A DNA stretch of 15,351 bases from contig DBCQ01000041.1 in the NCBI GenBank assembly GCA_002293155.1, positions 1-15,351 of the forward strand, written 5' to 3'. The notes under the pieces are model-generated. The model saw nothing but the letters and a program-made list of their open reading frames with translations. It made no database searches and was not told the DNA's origin. Positions within the stretch are counted from its first letter, which is position 1; each line of letters opens with the position of its first letter. The DNA is from Burkholderiales bacterium UBA954. Its GTDB lineage: Bacteria; Pseudomonadota; Gammaproteobacteria; Burkholderiales; Burkholderiaceae_A. A program made the translations under genes and the position numbers. This document shows, piece by piece, positions 8,182-15,351 of the stretch.

Positions 8182-9137
8182 CTGCAATCTCTCCAGTCAA
8201 GAACCATCTTCAAACAGTCAGGGTTTTGGAAAGCGGTGCGGTAGGCGCTATCCGCCTGTTTTGGTGTGCTGCGGTGGGTAATTAATCCATCTAACGACAA
8301 TGCGCCAGACTCTGCGAGGCAGCGTACGGCAACTAAATCCTGAGGCTGCCACTGGGCTGCGACTCGAAATCTCGCTTCACGCATAAATGCCGGTGGAAAT
8401 GAAAACGATAGCGACTCGTCATAAAACCCTGCGAGCACAATTTCACCGCCGGCCGCCAGACGCATAACAAGCGTATCGAGTAGGGTTGGATCACCGCTGA
8501 CATCACAAATACGCTGATAACTACGGCATGTATCGTCAGCAGGATCGATGACACGATATCCAAGCGCTCCCTCACGACGCATCGGATTTGTTTCCCAGAC
8601 GACGGGGCTGTGTCCTGCGATAACAGCGAGCCTGGCGATCAACCGGCCCAGTACTCCGTGGCCAATAATCAAATCGGGCTGTGCGGCTGAGTCTGCGTGA
8701 TACGCGTGGTGCGCAGTCGCCGCAAGGGCGAGCAGTACACCCCGCTCCCCAAGGGACTCCGCAATCGGCAGTGCGCGATCCGCGGGCACAACAACCCGCG
8801 AAGCAGCCCCACCGAAGAGGCCGCGCAGATCACCAAAGCACTTCGCACCCGGGACAAATACAAAATCCCCGAGTTCATGTGCGGCGCCACGCTCTTTATG
8901 AACAACAACCCCAACCGATTCATAGCCTGGGATCAATGGGTAGCCCATTCCTGGAAAATCGGGCATACGGCCCGACCAGAGTAATTTCTCAGTTCCGGTG
9001 CTAATCCCGCTGTAGAGAATGTCGACCACGACATCTCCCTCAACCGGCGCGGTCAAGGCAACCTGACTCAGCGCGAGCTGATGGGGCTTTTGGAGAACAA
9101 TCGCCTGTGATGTGTCCTCAAATCTCGGGAGAATCAT
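8178..9137 (-). CDS. bchC: 3-hydroxyethyl bacteriochlorophyllide a dehydrogenase
   Basis: BchC oxidises the C3 hydroxyethyl group to acetyl, a late step towards bacteriochlorophyllide a. It is a 319-aa zinc-less member of the medium-chain dehydrogenase family. The N-terminal half shows the fold markers YSGISTGTEKLLWSG and PLIPGYESVGVV. A nucleotide-binding region follows, containing LIIGHGVLGRLIARLAVIAGH, with the Gly-rich turn GHGVLG. The ATG at 9137 is the only plausible in-frame start; its ribosome site is weak. It is the first gene after a 169-bp spacer that carries a PpsR-type operator and promoter, so bchCXYZ-puf can be transcribed separately from crtEF as well as by readthrough. Confidence 0.95.
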   Translation of the reverse strand: MILPRFEDTSQAIVLQKPHQLALSQVALTAPVEGDVVVDILYSGISTGTEKLLWSGRMPDFPGMGYPLIPGYESVGVVVHKERGAAHELGDFVFVPGAKCFGDLRGLFGGAASRVVVPADRALPIAESLGERGVLLALAATAHHAYHADSAAQPDLIIGHGVLGRLIARLAVIAGHSPVVWETNPMRREGALGYRVIDPADDTCRSYQRICDVSGDPTLLDTLVMRLAAGGEIVLAGFYDESLSFSFPPAFMREARFRVAAQWQPQDLVAVRCLAESGALSLDGLITHRSTPKQADSAYRTAFQNPDCLKMVLDWRDCR

Positions 9138-9306
9138 TGTCAGTTTTGCCTTACTTTTTAATGTGTCAATTTATATTGACATATGGATCGTAGGCTTTCT
9201 AAATTCTTTGTCAATAGAAATACCAGACTTTATTAGTCGGAATTTGGTCGGAGCTCCTAAAACCGCCAATCTCCGGGCTGACCGGGTTCTGGGCGCCAGG
9301 CAAGAC
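9138..9306 (-). promoter_or_regulatory. bchC promoter region (minus strand)
   Basis: The 169-bp spacer between crtF and bchC is AT-rich near bchC. On the minus strand, a perfect -35 hexamer TTGACA (9209-9214) stands 16 bp before TACGAT (9187-9192), a 4/6 match to the -10 consensus. Transcription would start near 9180, inside the PpsR palindrome at 9164-9181. The -35 element itself coincides with a PpsR half-site (TGTCAAT on the plus strand, 9209-9215). This resembles the Rhodobacter capsulatus bchC promoter, where paired CrtJ sites cover the core promoter. No strong terminator hairpin is seen after crtF, so readthrough is expected. Confidence 0.6.
9164..9181. promoter_or_regulatory. PpsR/CrtJ operator, perfect palindrome
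   Basis: TGTCAATTTATATTGACA fits the TGT-N12-ACA consensus exactly and has perfect 7-bp arms (TGTCAAT and ATTGACA). PpsR/CrtJ is the redox- and light-responsive repressor of bacteriochlorophyll and carotenoid genes in many purple bacteria. The site lies across the predicted start of bchC transcription, where binding would block initiation. A second, imperfect half-site begins at 9209. Confidence 0.8.
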
Positions 9307-10419
9307 TCAAGGTTTTCTGGCCTCGATAAGGCTCGTCTGGAGGGGCAGCCGAGTTGGCTTAAATTGGCAAGATCGAAAGCCTGCCTCCTGAATCATCGAT
9401 AACAGGCGCTCAGCACTTCGAGACCGGCCCTTGCCCATCGCCAGAAGATAAAAGCCAAAGTAGGCGTCACCCATCGTTTCTGCCCCGGGGGTCTCAGACA
9501 TGGGCTCGGCCACGATCAGGGTGCCACCGGACGCAAGGGCGTTAAAAACGGCACGCAGAATCCCGATTGCGCGATGATCATCGTGGTCGTAGAGAACACG
9601 AATCAAGGTTGCAACGTCTGCTCCGACCGGCAAAGAGTTTTCAAAAAAACTGCCCCCAACTGCCGAAGCACGACTCTGTAATCCCGAACGCAGAAAATTC
9701 TCCTGAGCGAGAGTGGCAACCGCGGGAAGATCAAACAGAATCATGCGAAGACGCGGGAACGCTTGGGCGGCGGCAATCAAGAATGTGCCCTGACCGCCAC
9801 CGACATCAAGCAGACACTGGTGTCGATCAAACCGATAGGCCGATAGAATCTCGTCTGCGACCAGCGGCTGGGAAGCACTCATCAGCTGCGAATACTGCGC
9901 TACGCGCTCCTCAGTGAGCAGGGTCGGAGATGTTGCCCGCTCATCGGCGTAGGGCCAATATTGCGCAAGGACTGCGTTCGTCTCACCCCGCAGCAATGCG
10001 ACGGGATCTCGAAGATCCGCATAGAGTGTGGCGTGATGTTCCACCAATGCGCAGACCGCAGCGTTCGACACCATTACCCCGCCGAGCATGCCAAGGCCCC
10101 AGAGTTGTGGGCCGCGCGACTCGACCAAGCGCAGTGAAGCTGCTGCTGACAAGAGCCTCTGCGCTGCATCTTCACTGAGTTGCATCTGTTGCGCCAGCCG
10201 CTCTAATGACTGCGGGCCCGCTGACAAAATACTAAATAGATTCAGCCGAACACAGGCATAGAGAATCTGGGAATAAACGAAGCCTGCGACGAGATCAAAA
10301 AGTGCCCGAGCCTCCCGGCGCGCAATCGGCCGCGTCAGCGGAAACCATGCTGCGAATCGATGAAAGGACTCGCTGGCGAGCAGACGATCGCGCAGCGTTA
10401 ACCAATAACTCCTCAACAC
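9307..10419 (-). CDS. crtF: Demethylspheroidene/hydroxyneurosporene O-methyltransferase
   Basis: CrtF is the SAM-dependent enzyme that methylates the C1 hydroxyl of acyclic carotenoids in the spheroidene or spirilloxanthin pathway. The GTG start at 10419 gives 370 aa. The gene begins 3 bp after the crtE stop, with no clear ribosome site, so it is probably coupled to crtE. The N-terminal half is the dimerisation domain typical of plant-type O-methyltransferases. The SAM motif DVGGGQG is at 205-211, and the catalytic region LIRVLYDHDDHRAIGIL follows. The C-terminal motif LIVAEPMSETPGAETMGDAY is characteristic. Its presence implies methoxylated acyclic carotenoids. Confidence 0.94.
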   Translation of the reverse strand: MLRSYWLTLRDRLLASESFHRFAAWFPLTRPIARREARALFDLVAGFVYSQILYACVRLNLFSILSAGPQSLERLAQQMQLSEDAAQRLLSAAASLRLVESRGPQLWGLGMLGGVMVSNAAVCALVEHHATLYADLRDPVALLRGETNAVLAQYWPYADERATSPTLLTEERVAQYSQLMSASQPLVADEILSAYRFDRHQCLLDVGGGQGTFLIAAAQAFPRLRMILFDLPAVATLAQENFLRSGLQSRASAVGGSFFENSLPVGADVATLIRVLYDHDDHRAIGILRAVFNALASGGTLIVAEPMSETPGAETMGDAYFGFYLLAMGKGRSRSAERLLSMIQEAGFRSCQFKPTRLPLQTSLIEARKP

Positions 10420-10422
10420 CGA

Positions 10423-11310
10423 CTAGATCACACTCGCGCGTTCTAAAACGTCTCTCGGAACCAGCCGCTCGGACTCGGCAAGTACGAGCGCCCTCAGGGT
10501 AGGCGCCCCAGAACAGGATGGGATCGCCCGAATCGCTTTACCAACCAGCAAATCAAAATTCTGAACTGCGCCAAATAAACCGAGCGCACGAGCCGAGCTC
10601 TGACGATCGTTGGCCACATCTTGGCCGGTTGGCTTTCCAAGTGCGGCCGGATCACCAATCACATCCCGAATATCATCGGCCACCTGGTAGGCCTCGCCGA
10701 GCCACTCCCCCAACGGCCGCCAGGCATCCGCAAACGCTCCCGAAGACAATGCACCACAGGCTGTTGCTGCCGCAAATAGGGCGCCTGTTTTGGCCCGTTG
10801 ATAATCGCGAAGATTGGCTTTGGGCTCGCACTCCCAGGCCTGTCCTGCAACAATCCCATCGGGAGCACCCGTGGCCTGGGCAATGAGCGCAATCATCGAG
10901 GCAATGCGTTGTGGGTAACGTACCTGGGCCTTAGCCAGCACCTGAAACGCAAGCACAATAAGGCCGTCACCCGCTAGGACCGCAAGCCGCTCACCAAATT
11001 TTGCATGGACAGATGGCTGACCTCGACGCATCGGCGAGTTGTCAAAACACGGCAGATCATCGTGAACTAGGGACGCGCAATGAAGTAATTCGATCGCCAC
11101 CGCGGCGGCCATGGCCAACTCCGGATCTTCACTGCCACAGGCCTTCGATACAGAAAGCACGAGCTGGGGTCGAATCCGGGCACCCCCTGGAAAAACGGCG
11201 TGGTGATACGCCCGAGCTAATAGCGACGGCCCGTGGGGCGACTCCGCCGCCGCCACCGCGTACTCGAGCGCCTGCTCGAGCGCCGCCTGGATTGTGTCGA
11301 TAGATGCCAT
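10423..11310 (-). CDS. crtE: Geranylgeranyl diphosphate synthase
   Basis: CrtE condenses isoprene units to geranylgeranyl diphosphate, the precursor of carotenoids and of the bacteriochlorophyll tail. It is 295 aa, a trans-prenyltransferase of normal length. The first Asp-rich motif is DDLPCFD (84-90) followed by MRRGQPSVH, and the second is DDIRD (212-216). The region GGARIRPQL near the N-terminus binds the substrate diphosphate. A G-run just upstream of the ATG is a poor ribosome site. It is the first gene of the long minus-strand block and is divergent from bchO. A farnesyl diphosphate synthase is possible from sequence alone, but its pairing with crtF favours CrtE. Confidence 0.93.
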   Translation of the reverse strand: MASIDTIQAALEQALEYAVAAAESPHGPSLLARAYHHAVFPGGARIRPQLVLSVSKACGSEDPELAMAAAVAIELLHCASLVHDDLPCFDNSPMRRGQPSVHAKFGERLAVLAGDGLIVLAFQVLAKAQVRYPQRIASMIALIAQATGAPDGIVAGQAWECEPKANLRDYQRAKTGALFAAATACGALSSGAFADAWRPLGEWLGEAYQVADDIRDVIGDPAALGKPTGQDVANDRQSSARALGLFGAVQNFDLLVGKAIRAIPSCSGAPTLRALVLAESERLVPRDVLERASVI

Positions 11311-11379
11311 AAGAACCCCCCGAGAAGCCGGTTAGAAAACCCCGTCTGCATAGCCCATGGAAAACCGAAACCTGGCAGA

Positions 11380-11397
11380 TGTATAGGTATATTGTCA
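11380..11397. promoter_or_regulatory. PpsR-like site, imperfect (first of three)
   Basis: TGTATAGGTATATTGTCA reads TGT-N12-TCA, one base off the TGT-N12-ACA consensus. It overlaps the next site by 5 bp and a possible bchO -10 (TATATT). Alone it would be weak evidence; its regular spacing from its neighbours strengthens it. Confidence 0.4.
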
Positions 11398-11410
11398 CTT
11401 ATGACTGTCA
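11393..11410. promoter_or_regulatory. PpsR-like site, imperfect (second of three)
   Basis: TGTCACTTATGACTGTCA reads TGT-N12-TCA, one base off consensus. It begins 13 bp after the first site and 13 bp before the third, sharing TGTCA half-site sequences with both. Confidence 0.4.
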
Positions 11411-11423
11411 ACTGCAATAGACA
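11406..11423. promoter_or_regulatory. PpsR/CrtJ operator (third of three)
   Basis: TGTCAACTGCAATAGACA matches TGT-N12-ACA exactly, with arms TGTC/GACA. On the minus strand it contains the TTGACA that could serve as the crtE -35. It ends one base before the ATG preferred for bchO, so the earlier ATG at 11401 would place the operator inside the coding region. Confidence 0.65.
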
Positions 11424-11424
11424 C

Positions 11425-12375
11425 ATGGCCATGGACCGGCCAGGGGCCGACAACCCCCTACCCCCCAATTGGCCTCACCGAACCCAGAGCGCCTTTGTGC
11501 CAATCGGTCGACTGACCTGGCATCTCCAGGTCCATCCCTCCCGTAAACCCTCAGATCGGACGATCGTTCTGCTCCATGGCACAGGGGCATCCACACACTC
11601 TTGGGCCGACCTTATCGAGGTTCTTCAGGAAGGGGCCTGCGTACTGGCAATCGACCTTCCTGGCCATGGCTTTACGCGGGGGGCGGATGCAAAAAATCTC
11701 ACACTGCCGATGATGGCAAGAGACCTTCATGAACTATTTCTAGAAATCGAGTTGGAGAAAAATGTAATTCTTGTTGGTCATTCAGCTGGTGCACCACTTG
11801 CGATCGAATTGGCTTACCAACACAGCGCCCTAAATAATCCAGCGTTTCAGATAACCCAGATCATCGGGCTTAACCCATCCCTCGTGCCACCGCCGGCACT
11901 CTACACCACGCTGCTTGGCCCGATGGTTGCACCGATGGCGACGTCGGGCCCAATGACCTCAATGATTGCCTTCATTGCCTCAAGCACCGCCATGGTCAAC
12001 CAGCTATTGGATTCCACCGAATCAAAAGTTTCAGACCAACACCGCGACTATTATCGATTTCTATTCTCCCAGCCCTCTCATGTGCAGGGCTCAATGGGCT
12101 TCATGGCGGGCGCTGATCTTCCATCAATCCTTGCGCGCGCCAAAGGCCTGACCATTCCAATCAGTTTTCTGATTGGCCAGAGGGATTCCTGGGTAAAGGA
12201 AAACGCTCTGAAAAAAATTATTCAACAACATTTTCCCGAGGCGCAGATCACGATCTGGCCCGGCGGGCATCTACTCCACGAGGAGCAGCCACTTGCCGCT
12301 GCAAAATATATTCAGGCCATCGCCTTGACGAACCGAGAGACTTCTGCGGCTCCCGCATACGGAAGAGGCAAATAA
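11425..12375 (+). CDS. bchO: BchO, alpha/beta hydrolase accessory to Mg-chelatase
   Basis: BchO is an alpha/beta-hydrolase protein found with bchI and bchD and thought to assist magnesium chelation; its substrate is not established. From ATG 11425 it is 316 aa. The start NWPHRTQSAFVPIGRLTWHL matches the usual BchO N-terminus (WPxR, SxFV, LxWH). HGTG at 51-54 forms the oxyanion region, and Ser120 in GHSAG is the nucleophile position. The probable His is in WPGGHLLHEE. Starts at 11401 and 11431 are also possible, and none has a clear ribosome site. The frame is open back to 11233 but that part overlaps crtE and has no family similarity. The last 15 or so residues (after AAAKYIQAIA) exceed the usual end and lie antisense to bchD. 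Confidence 0.88.
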   Translation: MAMDRPGADNPLPPNWPHRTQSAFVPIGRLTWHLQVHPSRKPSDRTIVLLHGTGASTHSWADLIEVLQEGACVLAIDLPGHGFTRGADAKNLTLPMMARDLHELFLEIELEKNVILVGHSAGAPLAIELAYQHSALNNPAFQITQIIGLNPSLVPPPALYTTLLGPMVAPMATSGPMTSMIAFIASSTAMVNQLLDSTESKVSDQHRDYYRFLFSQPSHVQGSMGFMAGADLPSILARAKGLTIPISFLIGQRDSWVKENALKKIIQQHFPEAQITIWPGGHLLHEEQPLAAAKYIQAIALTNRETSAAPAYGRGK

Positions 12376-14123
12376 CGCGCATGCATCTCAGTGGCGATCT
12401 TCTGCGCTGCCTCCGAGGGCTGTGGCGATGTGTCAATCACCATCGCAGTAAACCCACACATCGCCACCTGCTGTGCGGCTCGCACTGCATCTGACTGTGC
12501 ACGCTCTCTACCGGGCTCTCCATCACGCCCGACATTGGCCTTGCCGTCTGTCAGCATCACGATCAGCGGGGTCTCACCCCGTCGTGCAATGCTATGCGCG
12601 AGCTGCAAGCATGCATCAATCGCCAGAGCCAGCGGCGTTCCTCCTCCGCCAGGCAGTCCCGATAGACTGCGCTTTGCTCGAACGAGAGATCGTGTGGGAG
12701 GCAGGATCACCTCTGCCCGCTTGCCCCGGAACGCAATCACTGCAACCTGATCTCGACGTACATAGCAGTCTGCCAACAATAACTCGACTGCGCCTTTGGC
12801 TTCAGCAAGCCGATGTAAGGCAGAGGAGCCCGACGCATCAACCGCAAAGATCGTCGTGGTCTCCGTGCGGGCTTTAAACCGTTGGATTCTGAAATCATCT
12901 GCCGTGATCTTCACGCGACTTAAGGGGTATCGGGTTGATCCTGCTCGAAGTTTCTGCCAAGGTGCTGCAGCACGTAGGGTATCAATCACACTGAGTCGCG
13001 CCCGGCCAGAGGGCGGGCCACTGCGGACACCGAGAGGCCTTCCACGAAGCCCGCCTTTTTGCTGGACTCCTGACGTTCCTGAACCTGATCCCCGTCCACG
13101 CAGTGTCTGTCCTGACAACAACTGCGACAACAAGCCCGCAGGGATTGCCGCTTTTGCTGCCCCCAACACGACCTCATCGAGATCGTTAAGGTTCTCTAAT
13201 GATGTCGGTTCATCAAGGGCAGGATCCGACTTATCGTTGACGGGATCCTGCTCAGTCTGAGTCCGATCATTGTCTGATGGGGCGCAATCAGCGGGCGGTT
13301 GGGGCTCTGATGATGTCTCTTCGGGTTCGACAGGGCACCGGGTTGCCCGCGGCGCTAGCACGAGGCGTGCGGCAATCGCTGCATCCTCAGGCGTGACGGT
13401 TAGCCGCGAAAACCACAATGCACTCTGCTCGGATACACGTTTTGCAGCGCTCAAGGCCCGAAGCGAATCGACTCCGAGTGCCATTGCGGTTGTACATAAG
13501 GCATGAATGATTCCATCATCCAACTCTGAAAGGCCCGCCTGCACAGGCATTCCATCATCGCGCAATCCCAACTCAAAGAGGCCAATTGCGTCTTCGAGTG
13601 ACCGATATGAAAAGCCCTCAAGATCAACCTGAAAAGTAATCCGATCGACCAGCTCTGCGGGAACCTGTTCGTCATCCGCGACCCGCTCATCCAGCAATAC
13701 GATGCCAAAGTCTGCAGCGCTCTCTGTGGCAAACCCCTCTCGCTGAACACAGACCCGCCGCCGATCCATCACTGCTGCGATACGCGCCGCAAGACCACGC
13801 GAGAGACGCTCAGCCATCGGGACAATCAACAGGCCCCCATTCACTTCGGCGAGTAAGCCCCGATTAAAGATCGGCCGGCCCGCCTGCAGTGTGGCCGATA
13901 AATCCAAGCCTCCGAAGAGACGATCATCCGCGATATTGAGGGGCAGCTTTCTTGAGAGAAACTCCGGTCCAAGACAGCGCTTTAAGAAGTCAAGATAACG
14001 ATCCCGAACCGGGCCGGCACTGGCCGCAATCTTTATGCCACCGAAACGCGTTGGATTTCTTGCAAACAGTGCCGCCGCAAGTAACGCATCGTATAGAGCG
14101 TCTTCAATTAGCTCTTGCTGCAT
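12312..14123 (-). CDS. bchD: Magnesium chelatase subunit D
   Basis: BchD joins BchI in the AAA+ ring that drives Mg2+ insertion into protoporphyrin IX by BchH. It is 603 aa. Residues 1-260 are a degenerate AAA+ domain without a proper Walker A. About 264-315 form an acidic and Pro-rich linker, followed by a Gly/Arg-rich stretch. The C-terminal third is a von Willebrand A domain with the MIDAS motif DASGSS (429-434) and the MLTDGKANVGRDG segment. The ATG overlaps the bchI stop as ATGA. The 3' end overlaps the convergent bchO by 64 bp; the BchD ending (YLPLPYAGAAEVSRFVKAM) looks authentic, so the overlap is real. Confidence 0.96.
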   Translation of the reverse strand: MQQELIEDALYDALLAAALFARNPTRFGGIKIAASAGPVRDRYLDFLKRCLGPEFLSRKLPLNIADDRLFGGLDLSATLQAGRPIFNRGLLAEVNGGLLIVPMAERLSRGLAARIAAVMDRRRVCVQREGFATESAADFGIVLLDERVADDEQVPAELVDRITFQVDLEGFSYRSLEDAIGLFELGLRDDGMPVQAGLSELDDGIIHALCTTAMALGVDSLRALSAAKRVSEQSALWFSRLTVTPEDAAIAARLVLAPRATRCPVEPEETSSEPQPPADCAPSDNDRTQTEQDPVNDKSDPALDEPTSLENLNDLDEVVLGAAKAAIPAGLLSQLLSGQTLRGRGSGSGTSGVQQKGGLRGRPLGVRSGPPSGRARLSVIDTLRAAAPWQKLRAGSTRYPLSRVKITADDFRIQRFKARTETTTIFAVDASGSSALHRLAEAKGAVELLLADCYVRRDQVAVIAFRGKRAEVILPPTRSLVRAKRSLSGLPGGGGTPLALAIDACLQLAHSIARRGETPLIVMLTDGKANVGRDGEPGRERAQSDAVRAAQQVAMCGFTAMVIDTSPQPSEAAQKIATEMHARYLPLPYAGAAEVSRFVKAMA

Positions 14124-15151
14124 CAGGCTGAAAATAATTCCGTTATCGCGCGTTCAACTCGCACACCCGATCCGGTGTCGTCCAAGGGGTTACGCCGCAG
14201 ACGGTGCCGAAGGGCCATTGTTGCGACAGCCTTGAGATGCGTCGACATGACCTCCTTTGCGCCCTGAACCGCCGCATAGGCACGGGCCGCCCGCATGAGC
14301 GTGAGCTCGCCTCGAAGGCCGTCTGTGCCTAACTTCATACAAAGCGCAGCCGCCCGCTCCAACACGGCATCAGGGACCGATGTAAATTCTAGGCGCTCAC
14401 GTGCCGCTGCGATTTTTCGTCGAATTTTATTGTCTTCTTTTTTCCATTGCTCTATGAACGCTTGCGGATCCCGCTCAAACGCGTCACGACGCTTCACAAC
14501 TTCAATACGCGACCCAAGGTCTTGCGGAGTTTTCACGTCTACCGATAATCCGAATCGATCGAGCAGCTGCGGACGCAATTCGCCCTCCTCAGGATTACCG
14601 CTTCCGACCAAAACAAACCGGGCAGGATGCTGAACGCTGAGGCCCTCTCGCTCAACGACATTTTCTCCGCTTGCAGCGACATCAATGAGTAAATCAACAA
14701 TGTGATCTTCTAAGAGGTTGACCTCATCGATGTAGAGAAACCCACGATTGGCCCTCGCAAGCAGCCCCGGCTCAAAGGCCTTAACACCCGCACTCAGAGC
14801 ACGCTCAAGATCAAGGGCGCCGACCACACGATCCTCAGTTACACCCAGCGGTAGATCGATGACCGGCACAGGAATAAGGTGCGTCTTGAGTCGCGCCTGT
14901 TGCTTCTTTAACTGACTGCAAAACTCACACCGAGACCGGGTGTCGTCGGGCGCGCAGGCGTAGGGGCACCCCACGACTGCAGTCATCTTAGGAAGAATCG
15001 CTGCCAGTGCCCGCACTGCAGTGGACTTTCCCGTACCCCGATCACCGAATACCAGAACGCCGCCGACCCCAGGGTCTACGGTTGACACCAGCATGGCCAA
15101 CTTCATTTCTTCTTGGCCAACGATTGCAGAAAATGGAAACGCAACTGCCAT
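14123..15151 (-). CDS. bchI: Magnesium chelatase ATPase subunit I
   Basis: BchI is the AAA+ ATPase of Mg-chelatase and forms a hexameric ring with BchD in the cytoplasm. It is 342 aa, the normal length. The N-terminus PFSAIVGQEEMKLAM is characteristic. Walker A GDRGTGKST is at 36-44, Walker B FLYIDE at 138-143, and the family insertion with Cys75 and Cys78 (CEFC) lies between them. A sensor region LVGSGNPEEGELRPQLLDRF follows. GGAG sits 7 nt before the ATG. The start is 44 bp downstream of the previous minus-strand gene, so bchI may be co-transcribed with it. Confidence 0.97.
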   Translation of the reverse strand: MAVAFPFSAIVGQEEMKLAMLVSTVDPGVGGVLVFGDRGTGKSTAVRALAAILPKMTAVVGCPYACAPDDTRSRCEFCSQLKKQQARLKTHLIPVPVIDLPLGVTEDRVVGALDLERALSAGVKAFEPGLLARANRGFLYIDEVNLLEDHIVDLLIDVAASGENVVEREGLSVQHPARFVLVGSGNPEEGELRPQLLDRFGLSVDVKTPQDLGSRIEVVKRRDAFERDPQAFIEQWKKEDNKIRRKIAAARERLEFTSVPDAVLERAAALCMKLGTDGLRGELTLMRAARAYAAVQGAKEVMSTHLKAVATMALRHRLRRNPLDDTGSGVRVERAITELFSA

Positions 15152-15195
15152 GGTTAGACTCCAGAAAATTCGATGAGGCGATTCATGCGGCTAGT

Positions 15196-15351
15196 TTAAC
15201 GCCGCCAACGCCGGATAATGTCGAGGCCATGCAACAGCCCTGCCGTCGCCAGACAGGCCAACATCGCCCAGTGTTGCCCCTCCGTCAGGGCGATTCGGAG
15301 CGCAATCATCAAGGCAAGTCCTGATGCGATATTCAGGCCAATCTCATTTGG
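15196..15351 (-). CDS. C-terminal end of an unidentified membrane protein (5' end outside window)
   Basis: Translating the minus strand from the right edge gives 51 residues in an open frame ending at TAA (15196-15198). Two hydrophobic segments are visible: NIASGLALMIALRIAL, and HWAMLACLATAGLLHGLDII. They are separated by a short polar turn (TEGQ), and the chain ends in the basic tail RRWRR. This is the profile of an integral membrane protein with a cytoplasmic C-terminus. I do not recognise the family from this fragment. Its position just before bchI suggests membership of the bchID operon or of the neighbouring photosynthesis genes. Confidence 0.6.
   Translation of the reverse strand, partial: PNEIGLNIASGLALMIALRIALTEGQHWAMLACLATAGLLHGLDIIRRWRR

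Larger units (their letters stand above)
11311..11424. promoter_or_regulatory. Divergent crtE / bchO control region
   Basis: About 110 bp separate crtE (-) from the preferred bchO start (+). The half next to bchO carries three overlapping PpsR-like sites (11380-11397, 11393-11410, 11406-11423). On the minus strand a perfect TTGACA occurs within the third site, but no well-spaced -10 follows. On the plus strand TATATT (11388-11393) is a possible -10 for bchO without a clear -35. The exact promoters are thus uncertain, while the operator cluster is the firm observation. No PpsR-like site or promoter element was seen in the crtE-proximal half. Confidence 0.55.

Noticed and set aside
8182..8187. 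TTG start two codons upstream of the bchX ATG
   Set aside because: The ATG at 8181 is better spaced from GGAGAG and forms the usual ATGA overlap with bchC.
9138..9306. Intrinsic terminator after crtF
   Set aside because: Only short stems are present (for example CTGG/CCAG with a 3-nt loop) with no following T-run, so no terminator is called.
11233..11424. Upstream extension of the bchO frame
   Set aside because: The frame is open, but it overlaps the crtE start region and the operator cluster, lacks similarity to BchO, and would place PpsR sites inside coding sequence.
12391..13506. Plus-strand open frames antisense to bchD
   Set aside because: They mirror bchD codons and show Ser/Arg/Pro-rich sequence typical of antisense frames; bchD itself is fully supported.
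15007..15324. Plus-strand open frame across the bchI start and the right edge
   Set aside because: It crosses the well-supported bchI start and the minus-strand membrane protein, and its composition is that of an antisense frame.
1..15351. tRNA or rRNA genes, insertion sequences, CRISPR arrays
   Set aside because: No transposase-like protein, direct-repeat array, or tRNA/rRNA-like segment was seen; nearly all of the window is coding sequence of recognised genes.

Overview
The window is a photosynthesis gene cluster of an anoxygenic phototrophic proteobacterium. It carries reaction-centre and LH1 genes (puf), the chlorophyllide a reductase genes (bchXYZ), bchC, the Mg-chelatase genes bchI and bchD with bchO, and two carotenoid genes (crtE, crtF). 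A tetraheme lipoprotein cytochrome (pufC) follows pufM, pufQ is absent from its usual place before pufB, pufX is absent after pufM, and GC looks moderate by eye. Together these suggest a gamma- or betaproteobacterium, such as an aerobic anoxygenic phototroph of the OM60/NOR5 type. That placement is inference; the sequence cannot prove the taxon.

Layout. Positions 1-411 (+) are the 3' end of a livF-type ABC ATPase, unrelated to photosynthesis, so the left edge of the cluster lies here. It converges on pufC with a 4-bp gap. Positions 416-11310 (-) form one long co-directional block in the classic superoperon order crtE-crtF-bchC-bchX-bchY-bchZ-pufB-(orf74)-pufA-pufL-pufM-pufC. Most junctions are tight (ATGA or TAATG overlaps, or gaps of a few tens of bases). 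The one large break is 169 bp upstream of bchC, which holds an internal promoter with a perfect PpsR/CrtJ palindrome. bchO (+) is divergent from crtE across a short region with three overlapping PpsR-like sites, and its 3' end overlaps that of bchD by 64 bp tail to tail. bchI-bchD (-) form a second operon, preceded by the end of an unidentified membrane-protein gene at the right edge.

How the genes work together. BchI/BchD, with BchO as a presumed accessory factor, serve Mg insertion, the first committed step of bacteriochlorophyll synthesis. BchXYZ and BchC carry out late steps towards bacteriochlorophyllide a. CrtE supplies GGPP for carotenoids and the phytyl tail, and CrtF methylates acyclic hydroxycarotenoids of the spheroidene/spirilloxanthin type. 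PufB/PufA form LH1, PufL/PufM the reaction-centre core, and PufC re-reduces the special pair. PpsR-type sites at both control regions suggest shared redox/light repression.

The most unusual point is a 74-codon single-span membrane protein gene inserted between pufB and pufA. Its transmembrane end resembles an LH1 beta chain, but the bacteriochlorophyll-ligating His is replaced by Gln. Also notable are a 44-codon ORF that exactly bridges bchZ and pufB, the three 13-bp-spaced regulatory sites at crtE/bchO, and the inverted, overlapping bchO.
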